A stretch of DNA of 64,000 bases. Source: Stomorhina lunata (Eukaryota > Arthropoda > Insecta > Diptera > Rhiniidae). Location of the stretch: assembly GCA_933228675.1 (NCBI GenBank), contig OW121741.1:112462361-112526360 (forward strand), in the 5' to 3' direction. Below, piece after piece: positions 11,058 to 20,967 of the stretch; position 1 is the first letter of the stretch; the number at the start of each line of letters is the position of its first letter. A program made the position numbers and the translations under genes. Below the pieces are notes generated by a model that saw only the letters and a program-made list of their open reading frames with translations, was not told where the DNA came from and did not search any database.

Positions 11058-11765
11058 TATTTCCTCTAGGTCCGTCAGTAATTGTCTCTCCTGACGGAGA
11101 ATGTCCGAGTCTATTTCACTTAAAGTCAGTACGTCAATATCGTCTTTCCCTACCGTGTCCCGTCTAACCCTGAAGCTATCCTCCAGGGAGGTCTCGTTCT
11201 TGTCCGTGTCGATTTGTTTTTTTATTTTTTTTTTGGTTTTTTTTGTTTTGTATGTTTTGTGCTGAAATTTTGAATCCCACGAGTACGGGGGAAAGAAGGT
11301 CGCCTACGTCATAGCCCCCAATAACGCAAGAGCAACTGGATACTGCAGGAGGCGTCAAGGTATCCTACAGTGCACCGTTGAAACACAGTCTCCTAGGGGG
11401 CTGACTACGCAATTCGAATCGAAAGAAACTAAACACAAAAACCTACCCGCTTAGGGCGAATAGGTTTGAATGCAGTTACATTCGAATCGAAACAGCGCAG
11501 TAGCCCCCTTGGTAACCCCCGACTGCGAACCGAAAAGCCCATAGGCACGGTCAAAAAACGCAATAACACCGGGGCTTGGGGGGGGTAGTTTAGAGTAGAA
11601 CCCACTACTACCTGTTTGGTTCGCGAGGGATATATCCCTTACCGCTCACACGTGATTGGGGAAGCAGTCACTCAAGCGGTGACTGATTCCTCACTCACGT
11701 ATGAGAGGCATTCCCCTATCCACCACCTGGGGACGCGCCCTCTAGGGATTAGGTTCCCCCGAGGG

Positions 11766-11778
11766 AAATCGTAAATAA
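11766..11778. repeat. Target-site duplication, right copy
   Basis: AAATCGTAAATAA, identical to 5607-5619. It marks the 5' end of the LOA element at 11765 and argues for a full-length insertion. Confidence 0.9.
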
Positions 11779-11937
11779 AGATAATGAGAATTTCAATTTT
11801 ATTTTTTGCCTTCATAATTTTTGTAATAACTGTTATCAATTTGCAAAATTTCGAGATAATCGGTCCACATTTGACCCTAGTTCTCATATAAGTCCAAATG
11901 ACGGAAACAGCTTAAATATATAAGTTTTAAGAAAATA

Positions 11938-12699
11938 CTTGTTTTTTTTTTGTCGCAGTGTGTAATACAACAGCAAAAGGTTATATTTTATCATTTATAT
12001 TTACAGAGTTTTAAATGCCAACTAAAATCTGCGGTTAACAGACAAGTGATGACAACAATTTTAACTGGAAACAAGATAATCATATGTTATTAATTGAGAC
12101 TTAATGAAATAATTTTAAACAATAATTATAACAAAAAATTTACAAAATTTTATTTATTTAATATGTACATAATTATTTTTTGTTAATATTGTAAACATTT
12201 TTAGCATTTCCTATATAAATCCGCTAGCTTGTCATCATTTTTTTCTATATCTTTGTTGTTATTGCATATTCTCTCTTCTCAAAACAAACAAAACTGATAA
12301 ACGTCAAATGATTTCTTTTACTTACTTGGTCATTCAAAAAAAATAAAACACACACTCATTCTGTTTTTGTATTTCCTCTTACATTTCCATTTCCACATTT
12401 TGTGTGTGAGTGAAAGAGTGTTTTTGTTTACGTGGATGGTAATCAAAGAGTTGTAGTTTTTGTTTTCTTTCGGCAAAAGAGTAAAGTGGTTGGTTAAAGA
12501 AGAAGTCGAAAAAAGTAGTTCTTTTTCAACAAAATTTTTCTTTTATTAAAATAACTTTATTTTTATTCGTTTTAACTGAAAGGTCGGTCTTATTAAAATA
12601 ATTTAGGAGATGTTTATTTAATAATCAATTGCAAAAGAAAGTAAAATAAATAAAATCGAAAAGTTAAAAAGCAATTTTTTGATAACGTTTATTTTCAAT
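11938..12699. other. Intergenic/upstream region of Ugalt
   Basis: Unique A/T-rich DNA without coding potential. It probably contains the Ugalt promoter and 5' UTR; a less AT-rich stretch with GTGTGTGAGTGAAAGAGTG lies near 12400. No specific site is called. Confidence 0.4.
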
Positions 12700-15600
12700 A
12701 TGAGTATCCACAGTAAGTTTACTTTTTTTAAATAAATGGTTTTATTATTATTGATGTTATTAATTTTTGTTTTTAATTTATAATTCCAGTGAATGCCAAT
12801 CATTTAAAGTACATTAGTTTAATTACTTTAACATTACAAAATGCCATTCTGGGCTTATCCATGCGCTACGCCCGCACACGTCCCGGTGATATTTTTCTAA
12901 GTTCAACGGGTAAGTAGCATTCTTTATTGTTGTTGGGGGGTGGAGGTAAGGTGTTTATGGTGTTTATTGAATTGGTAAGGTTTGGGATTTTAGTCAGAAT
13001 ATTAAAGTATAGGACTATAATTAACCCATGAGAGAAATTTTTGGTTAGAAAACTTCTACCTATATAAAATAGTCAATATTTTCATAAAAAAGCTTCAAAT
13101 TTAGATTAGAAGTTGATTTTTTGAGATCTCACTTTATTTTAAGTAAAAATCTAGCTTTTGGTGTTAAATCTTGAAAAATATAAAACTGTCGATATTTCCT
13201 TAAAGAGACCTAAGTTTAAACAAGGCACTCCATTGGTTATCCAGCTTACTCTAAGCAAAAATCGATTTTTTGGTGAAAAATCTTAAAATTACCGAAATTA
13301 CCTTCAATAGATCTAGAATTGACAATAATAGCTTTATTTTGGATTATTTATAGAATACGACTCAAGTACCTTTTATCCATGATGCCAAATTGATAAAGAA
13401 ATACGTAGGCAGTAGGAACTCCGTTATATAAATTTCTGAGTTTATACGGTTCAATGGCATTTGAAACCGTACGAGGATTAACCTTTTTACTTTTGCTATC
13501 TTCAAACGAAACAATGGAATTTTTGAAAAGTTTTAACTTTTCATTCAATTTTGAACGAAAACAATTGAAAGCTAACGTTTTAAAAAAACATTTTAGAAGC
13601 GCTATGGATAAGTTTTATCTAAAGTAGATAATGGATATATTGTTAGGAATAAGATATAAAAAATAAAACCATAGCCAGCCACTAATGATGATTTAGTATA
13701 AGTTTAAATATAAAACTTAAGTCTGAGTATTAGGATCTAGACGCTATTTAGTCTAGTATAGGAGACAGTATTTTCAAATATTTCACTCTAATGTGAGAAA
13801 TGGACCCATAATTCTCGTCACTTAGAATTTAATGCCTAAAGATTCTTAGTATTAACCAATTAAATTGAAACGTAGACAATTTTTTTGTTTATAAACAATA
13901 ATAATTTAAAATATTTAACAATTTATTGGTGTCAAAGCCAAATTAAATTCAGTAAATATTTAACTTATTGAAGTTATTGTATTTACATAACTAAGTACAA
14001 GTGTTTTTAGTTTTATTATTTCTTTTTTTTTTGATCAAATTTTAGAGTTTGAATTTGGAAACGTGTTTTTGCTATACCCTACTCCACGAAAGGTGGGTAG
14101 GGTATTGTAAGTTTTATATGATGTTTGTAAATGAACAAAAAATTGTTTTAACTTTGCTCAAATACACTTTATCCGTAGTACTAAAAGGTCTATTTATAAT
14201 GCTATTCTTAGGTTACGTTTGAAAGGTGGTGTCAAACGACACCTTCACTCGGAGACCCTTGAGGTCCATTTTAAAAAAACCTTGCATTAAAAGTATGTAT
14301 ATGTCATAATTTGAATGATAAATAAAATAAATTGGGCAGTTTTAAGGTACTTGTACTATTTCGATTGGAATATATTAAAATCGGTCCATTATTTCGTGTA
14401 CATCTTGTAACTAAGAAGTCTAAATACATTGGACCCTACCTTCCATATCTAGTTAAATACCGAGAATATTTAAATACATATACAAAATCTTGAACAACGT
14501 TTGTTGATAACAAAATTTTAACCATAAAAATATGTTTTAAAATATTAAAAAATTTGAGCTCAGTGGTGTAAGCTATTACAAAGTCGGTCTTCACTGGCTT
14601 TTTTATACTCTCAATTGTTTTATTTAAAGATTGTTGAAAGCAAGACATTGAAAAGTACATACATATGTGCTTAAAATCTTATGAATTCTGCAGAAAAATT
14701 TAGCAACACTTTTGTTATCTAGACATTTGGCATTGAAGAAAAAATCAAGATGACTTCAACACATTTTTTTCTTGCTAAAACGTACATGAATTTTGAAAAA
14801 AAATATTTTTAATTTGTTAAGAGGTTTTCTAAGTTTTAGAATTTAAAATATCAAAGTAGATATTGACGAAATTTGAATGAAAAAAATTTTATTTGATAAA
14901 ATGATTTTGCTCAAAAATTTTTGGAGTTCAAATATATCCTTTTATGATAAAAGGATATACCTATTTGAACTCCAAAAATTTTTGAGCAAAATCATTTTAT
15001 CAAATAAAAGTTTTATCTTTTAAGTTCTGCACATATAATATTTTTTGTATAGTTGAATTCATTACACCATTTCCATAATGTTAAAATTATAGATCAGAAA
15101 TTTTTAATTATTTTTCAGAATTTTCTTATTAGGCATGTCACAAAGTCCGTTCGGACTTGAAACCATTTCTTAGTTGAATTCCGATCGTTGTTGTTGTTGT
15201 AACTTCGATATTATTGTTAATAACGCAGAAATGTCAGTCCTTGGTCTGAAGGATAAGATTTCCGAGTCGTTCCGGTACGAAGAACCGACTGCCGTGGGCA
15301 CGAATTCAGATCGTAATGGCTTTAGGTTCTATAGATTCCGAACAAATTTTAAATGCTTTTATATGTAACTTGAACTCATAAAGAACAAATAAAAAGGATT
15401 TTGTTAGATTTCGGAAAACGGATCTTAAAAAATTTAAGCCATTGAAATGGTGTCTGGTAGTCTACTAGAATTGTGAGAACTGTATCACATCAGCCGCAGA
15501 GGGTAAATTGAATAAATTGCTCAAGTATTCAGTAACAAAAAAAGATGCAATTTCAATTTCACTTGGAAAATAGAAAGTAGTTTTATTCCGAAAAAAAATT

Positions 15601-17662
15601 CGTTTCGCTTTTTCAATAGAAGCAAGTTACAAAATTCATTTCACTGCAAGTTACAAAATTCATTTGGCATGGCTGTATATTAAAGAATATTTTGGTTCTG
15701 TATTTCAAAAACTTTTTAATTGAAATTTAAGAAAATAATTTGTTACTCAAAGAAAAAGTCTGTGTAGTTTTAAGAGAAGAAAAGAAATTACTGTCACTAT
15801 TTAGTAAAGACTCAAACCAAAACAGAGTACTTCACTTAGTCCTGAGGATTTGTGGACTCATCCAGTTGAAGTAGCACAATTTCTTGGCCTTGATCTCCAA
15901 AAAACAAAATTATAAAATTGTAAATTTTAAAGGGGATGTTGGATACTAAGTAACGGTCCTGATCGGTCTTAACTTGGTAAAGCCCAGGCTAATCTTGGTC
16001 ATTCTTCATCCCAATTGTGGACACTGACCTCCTAGTGGTATCACCCGGGTAGCTACGTTAACACCCGTTAAAGTAGTGAGCTAATATGTGCCGCGAGTTC
16101 CCCCATAAGAACTATAAAAACATGGGTCTGGGACGTCGGGCTAGTAACCCACTCCTAGAAAAAAATTACTATGAAAAAGCAAAAAAGAATTAAGTAAATT
16201 TTAGAACTGTTACAACAACAACTGGAACACAACTGGGTAACTTCGGACTAGTTTGGGAAGTTTCTTTATCGTACGGGAACACAATTATAATTAGATAATT
16301 TTGAAATTTTCTTAAAAAATTCAAAAATTCTTAAAAAAATAGAAAATTTTTAAATAGAATTGGATACACCATTTCCGCCATATAGATAAAAATGTAGTTT
16401 ATCAACACCCAGACTAAACCTAGAGAGGATAGCATATAATTTATTAATTTTAAAATGTATATAGCAAAGAAATCCAAATTGTATTTCGATCTTTAAGAAA
16501 AATTAATAGAGTCTTCAATGAAAATTGTTCTTTTAAGATGTACAAACTGGCAAAAACTTGATAACACCAGGTTCTTAAATTAAGGCAACCTTGGTAAACC
16601 TTGGCAATATAATCTTTTCATTTCTCAGATAAAGAGATTTTTATAAAATTTTGACTTTTAAGGGGTAAAACGTTTTTATTATGTACTTATGGTCCAAATT
16701 ATATAATATTTTAATATACCTATTTTCCTATCATTTCAGCTGTCCTCATGTCTGAGGTCGTAAAACTTGTCACCTGTCTGTTCCTAGTTTTCAATGAAGA
16801 AGGCAAAGATGTACAAAAATTTCTCAAAACTCTGCATAAAACCATCATTGCCAATCCCATGGATACGCTAAAAGTCTGTGTACCCTCTTTGGTGTATATT
16901 GTGCAAAACAATTTACTCTATGTATCAGCCTCCCATTTGGATGCAGCCACCTATCAAGTGACTTATCAATTAAAAATCTTAACTACCGCCATGTTTGCCG
17001 TAGTTATTTTAAGAAAGAAATTGTTAAGCACACAATGGGGTGCTTTGGTTTTACTACTAATGGGTGTTATACTCGTGCAATTGGCTCAAAGCGTAACAGA
17101 GGGAGCTGCTACAGCATCGTCTGCTACTGGACCAGAACAAAAACCTTTATTAGGTTTATTTGCTGCCTTGGGTGCTTGTTTCCTTTCTGGTTTTGCTGGT
17201 ATTTACTTTGAAAAGATTCTAAAAGGAGCTGATATCTCTGTTTGGATGCGTAATGTTCAATTGTCTTTGTTGAGCATACCCTTTGGCACCATTACCTGTT
17301 TTGTAAGCGACTCAGCGAAAATATTCGATCAAGGTTTCTTTTTCGGTTATGATTTGTTCATTTGGTATTTGGTATTCCTACAAGCTGGTGGTGGTTTAAT
17401 AGTAGCTGTTGTCGTCAAATATGCTGATAATATCTTAAAGGGCTTTGCCACCTCCTTGGCCATCATTATCTCTTGTATCGCTTCTATATATATCTTTAAC
17501 TTCAATTTGACTTTACAATTTACTATGGGCGCTGCCTTGGTAATTGCTTCGATATTTTTGTATGGCTATGATCCTAAGAAGTCATCAAATTCAGCGGGTC
17601 CTATTAAAGTTGTAACTAGTTCGCAGATACCTCATCCCGATGAGGAAAAACTTTTAGCTTAA
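12700..17662 (+). CDS. Ugalt: UDP-galactose transporter (nucleotide-sugar transporter, SLC35A type)
   Basis: Three exons, 12700-12712, 12790-12909 and 16740-17662, encode 351 residues. The first holds only 13 coding bases; both introns have GTAAGT donors and CAG acceptors and are in phase 1. The product is a Golgi antiporter that imports UDP-galactose (the Drosophila protein also handles UDP-GalNAc) in exchange for UMP. Typical family blocks are [12 protein letters not shown] near residue 31, [20 protein letters not shown] followed by [10 protein letters not shown] near 95-125, and [12 protein letters not shown] and WMRNVQLS in the second half. About ten hydrophobic segments are present. The second exon joins to [10 protein letters not shown] in exon 3, restoring the conserved N-terminus. 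The 3.8-kb second intron carries several repeat remains. The cytosolic tail ends DEEKLLA. Length and order match Drosophila Ugalt closely. Confidence 0.97.
14075..14110. repeat. Short inverted repeat (ATACCCTAC / GTAGGGTAT)
   Basis: ATACCCTACTCCACGAAAGG followed by TGGGTAGGGTAT forms an imperfect hairpin in the Ugalt intron. It resembles the GGTGGTGAAGGGTATA terminus of the dispersed repeat at 48658-49366, so it is probably a fused end fragment. Confidence 0.4.
14208..14271 (-). mobile_element. 3'-end fragment of a LOA-type LINE
   Basis: Aligns with the terminal 3' UTR of the full element (5630-5695). Shared features are a TTAGGTT tail remnant, a hairpin, then CTTCACTCGGAGACC and GGTCCATT. 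Nothing upstream of the 3' UTR remains, so it is a severely truncated and old copy inside the Ugalt intron. Confidence 0.75.
14887..15009. repeat. Near-perfect 123-bp palindrome
   Basis: The left arm 14887-14945 and right arm 14947-15009 are reverse complements, apart from a 4-base insertion (about 14960) in the right arm, with essentially no loop. Arms include GATTTTGCTCAAAAATTTTT and GGAGTTCAAAT. It lies in the large Ugalt intron, so the transcript could form a long hairpin. It may be a foldback MITE. Confidence 0.85.
15170..15315. repeat. Fragment of an unclassified dispersed element
   Basis: A less AT-rich segment in the Ugalt intron containing GATTTCCGAGTCGTTCCGGT and GAACCGACTGCCGTGGGCAC. 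This looks like a transposon-derived sequence that I recall from insect genomes but cannot place in a class. The 64-codon frame across it has no recognised product. Confidence 0.35.
15955..16195 (+). mobile_element. Probable 5'-end fragment of an RTE-like LINE
   Basis: A distinctly less AT-rich piece in the Ugalt intron. In one frame 16120-16190 reads [19 protein letters not shown], which resembles the segment just before the endonuclease domain of insect endonuclease-RT elements. The upstream part (CACCCGGGTAGCTACGTTAA) would be its leader. It may belong to the family of the fragment at 1997-2930; the resemblance is from memory. Confidence 0.45.
16224..16283. repeat. Small inverted-repeat element, GTACGGGAACAC family
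   Basis: GGAACACAACTGGGTAACTT at one end and AAGTTTC...CGTACGGGAACACAA at the other. Related to 5336-5403 and 26662-26803. Short and probably non-autonomous. Confidence 0.5.
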
Positions 17663-17817
17663 ATTATCTTTTTGTTTAACTGTCTCCTACTTATGTGTGT
17701 TTCTATATTAATTTTTAAGCAGTTTTATTCGTTTGTTTTAGTTTTCTTTCTTTAGAATTTACAGTATTTAATAATTAAGCGTTCCCCACATCTAATGATT
17801 TTTTTAAGTGTAATTGT

Positions 17818-17823
17818 AATAAA
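17818..17823 (+). terminator. Poly(A) signal of Ugalt
   Basis: AATAAA about 155 bp after the Ugalt stop codon and before the family A satellite begins. Confidence 0.6.
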
Positions 17824-17984
17824 TCTCAAAAAAAAATATTTTAAAACGTACATTTAACGAAAAAAACGACTACTTTTATTGTACATTAATAATTGTGTAT
17901 AAAAATGCCAAGTAATAATAAAAATACAATTTTTATTTATTCAGAAATAAGAGTTTTTAATAAAGATTTAAAAAAAATGTTATA

Positions 17985-19390
17985 TCGAAAATGTAAATTT
18001 CATTTTTGTTGTTTGTTAGAAAAAATTTATATCGAAAAATTTCTATAGAAAAGCTTTTACATCAAAAAATTTTCTATCGAGCAAAATTTTTATATGGAAA
18101 AATTTTCCATAGAAACATTTTTATATCGACAAATTTTCTATAGAAACAATTTTATATCCAAAAATGTTCTAAAGAAAAATTTGTCTATCCAAAAATGTTC
18201 TAAAGAAAAATTTTTATATCGAAAAATTTTCTAAAGAAAAATGTTTGTATCGAAAAATATTCTAAAGAAAAATTTTCTATAGAAAAATGTTTATATCGAA
18301 AAATTTTCTATAGAAAAATTTTATATCGAAAAATTTTCTATGGAAAAATTTTTATATCGAAAAATTTTCTATAGAAAAATGTTTATATCGAAAAATTTTC
18401 TATAGAAAAATTTTTATATCGAAAAATTTTCTATAGAAAAATTTTTATATCGAAAAATTTTCTATAGAAAAATTTTTATATCGAAAAATTTTCTATAGAA
18501 AAATTTTTATATCGAAAAATTTTCTATAGAAAAATTTTTATATCGAAAAATTTTCTATAGAAAAATTTTTATATCGAAAAATTTTCTGAAGAAAAATTTT
18601 TATATCAAAAAATTTTCTGTCGAAAAATTTTTATATCAAAAAATTTTCTATAGAAAAAAATTTATATCAAACATTTTCTATAGAAAAATTTGTATATCGA
18701 AAAATTTTCTATACAAAAATTCTTATATCAAAAAATTTTCTATAGAAAAATTTTTAAATCGAAAAATTTTCTATACAAAAATTCTTATATCAAAAAATTT
18801 TCTATAGACAATTTTTTATAGATACACTTTTATATTGAAAAATTTTTTATAAAAAAATATTTATCAACAAATTTTAATACCGAAAAATTTTTATATTGAA
18901 AAATTTTTTATAGAAAAATTTTTATATCAAAAAATTTTCTATAGAGAAATTATTATATCGAATAATTTTCTGTAGAAAAATTTTTTTATAGAAAAACTTT
19001 TATATCGACAAATTTTCTATAGAAACAATTTTATATCCAAAAAATTTCTAAAGAAAAATTTTTATATCCAAAAAATTTCTAAAGAAAAATTTTTATATCG
19101 ACAAATTTTCTATAGAAAAATTTTCTGTAAAAAAATTTTTATATCAAAAAATTTTCAATAGAAAAATTTTTATATCAAAAAATTTTTATATCAAAAAATT
19201 TGTATATCGAAAAATTTTCTGTAGAAAATTTCAAAAAACAAAATTTTTATGATTATATCGAATAATTTTCTATTGAAACATTTTTATAGCGAATAATTTT
19301 CTATATCAAATTATTTCGATATTCAAATTTTCTATAGAAAAATTGTTTTCAAAACATTTTTCTATAAAAAATTCTCTTTAAACAGTTTGA
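17985..19390. repeat. Satellite-like array, family A (second block)
   Basis: About 31-bp tandem units of TTTTCTATAGAAAA plus TTTTTATATCGAAAAA. The centre (18280-18590) is nearly homogeneous and the flanks are degenerate, the pattern expected from unequal exchange. It fills the whole gap between the convergent genes Ugalt and ITPase. Confidence 0.92.
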
Positions 19391-19487
19391 TAACAAAAAT
19401 GTGTCGCTTTTGAGTTATTGTTTTTTAATTAAAATTTAACAAACTTCCATCTTAATACTATTTATAAAAGAAAACGATTTTAAAAAT

Positions 19488-20101
19488 CTATTTCTTAACT
19501 CCAAAATGATTTTGAAAAGCATCTACAGCTCTAAATCTATGAGAAATCTTATTCTTTTCCTCCTTAGGCATTTCAGCATAGGTTAAGTTATATCCAGTAG
19601 GTTGGAAAATAGGATCCCAACCAAAATCTCGACTGCCTCTTGGCTCAACAATACTACCCTCTGTAATGCCTTGAAATAATATGGGTTCCGAATCCTGGCC
19701 CTCGGAAAAAGCCAAAGTGCAAACAGCTCTGGCGGATTTGTCAGGCCAGCCTGCCAAAAGATTGTGCAAACCTTCGGGTTGCAATTTCTCCAAAAACCAT
19801 TTTATGTAGGGACCTAAAGATATTTAGATTTTATTTAAAAAAAAATTAATAAGCAGAACTTACCCGGTAAGCCTTTCAAGGCATTGAAACATAAACAAGT
19901 GTCCTCTACCAGCACTGGACCATTCACTTGACGAGCCGCCTCCTTACATTTCTTAATTGCTATTTCATCAATTTCTCCTTGCAGCTCGGGCAAATCTATT
20001 TTCTTGGATACAACAGGTCTAGGAAAACTTGGACCTAAAATAGCCACCAATTCTTCTAGTTTTTTAGCGTTTCCTGTTACAAATGTTATGGGTTTGGACA
20101 T
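19488..20101 (-). CDS. ITPA: Inosine triphosphate pyrophosphatase (ITPase)
   Basis: Two exons, 20101-19864 and 19813-19488, separated by a 50-bp intron (GTAAGT...TTTAG, phase 1), give 187 residues, close to the ~190 usual for eukaryotic ITPases. The enzyme hydrolyses ITP, dITP and XTP to monophosphates and keeps damaged purines out of nucleic acids; it acts in the cytosol. Diagnostic motifs are [11 protein letters not shown] (residues 7-17), [20 protein letters not shown] spanning the splice junction, [12 protein letters not shown] and the C-terminal SHRFRA that forms part of the base pocket. The start ATG at 20101 precedes the TGNAKK motif at the usual distance. The gene is head-to-head with TMEM104, about 0.87 kb apart. 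Homologue of Drosophila CG8891 (named from memory). Confidence 0.96.
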
Positions 20102-20967
20102 GACTTATGGCAAATTTAATTATGAAATGTGGATAGTATTTTGGTCAAAAATGTAAATAAATTTGCCGACAATTTTGTTTAATAAAAGAGCAATAGTAAA
20201 GAGAGTATTATTAGCACGTGCTCTTTTAGTTTTGTTTTGTTCCCATCTAAAGAATAAAAAAGCTCAATGTGCCACATTGCTATTACCTTTTATTTTGAAA
20301 GCAATGAGCTTTTATACATATTGATCTTTAGATTATTTGTTTATGCTGAATATATTTATTATATTTCAAATGTTATGTTTAACACATATTTCTACACTTA
20401 ACAAAGGCAGAGAATTTCTTAAAAAATTTGGTATAGGTGTCCTTTTTAGCTCTTAACAATTTTTTACAACATCGATAACCTTATTAGTTTTGCCAAACTT
20501 GGTTTCGATAAATTGCTGCAATACCATCTCTAAATGCATTAGGCAAAATATTAAATAGACAAAGAGAAGAGAATAATAAACATAAATAAAATGTCAAAAA
20601 GTTATTCAAAATACAAAAACAATTTGTATACTGTTGCTAAATAACAAAGAAAAATCGGCAGATTATAGCAAAAATTACAACTAAAAGAGATAGTGAGAAA
20701 TTTCACTTGAAGCTACAACGAAAAAGATAAGCTAGGCTGTAAACCAAGCTGGGTTTTGTGGATAAAATAAAAACAACAGACGGCGCACAAAAAATAAATT
20801 AACATAGGGGCGCGCTATGGTTAATGAAGAAAAGTTGAAAATTATTTATTTATAACACCAAGAGCATTTATCTTTTGAGCTGTGAATCATAAACAGCAGT
20901 AGACTATTAGCTCCATTAACGAAACATCAGGAAAAAATAATAAAAAAGCTGTAGTCGTTTAGATAAA
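20102..20967. other. Shared upstream region of ITPase and TMEM104
   Basis: The gap between two divergent genes. No repeats of the satellite type lie here. It presumably contains both promoters and both 5' UTRs. CACGTG at 20216-20221 (within GCACGTGCTC) is an E-box-like palindrome, without further support. Confidence 0.4.

Larger units (their letters stand above)
5620..11765 (-). mobile_element. Near-full-length LOA-type non-LTR retrotransposon
   Basis: A 6146-bp element on the minus strand flanked by identical 13-bp repeats. From its 5' end (11765) come a leader, ORF1 (to 9408), an overlapping ORF2 (to 5848), a 228-bp 3' UTR and a short (AACCT)n tail at 5620-5638. ORF2 has the domain order endonuclease, reverse transcriptase, RNase H and a C-terminal CCHC-like motif. 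The RNase H after the RT, together with this ORF1 type, points to the LOA group of the I/Jockey lineage. It is visibly less AT-rich than its surroundings. One frameshift in ORF2 and the missing ORF1 start suggest a recent but defective copy. Confidence 0.93.
5470..11937 (-). repeat. Dispersed repeat (GGTCCACATTTG family) interrupted by the LOA LINE
   Basis: Sequence left of the LINE (about 5470-5619) and right of it (11766-about 11937) reads continuously as the reverse complement of 48790-49090. Shared blocks include CGGTCCACATTTGACC, CTCCCATACAAACTC, AACGCTCGTAAATC and GATAATGAGAATTTC. The intact copy lacks the 6.1-kb insertion, so this repeat was present before the LINE arrived. Confidence 0.85.

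Noticed and set aside
11176..11358. 60-codon minus-strand frame upstream of LOA ORF1
   Set aside because: It begins with TTG, contains a run of lysine and asparagine from homopolymers, and is not in frame with ORF1; it may hold part of a frameshifted start but cannot be shown.
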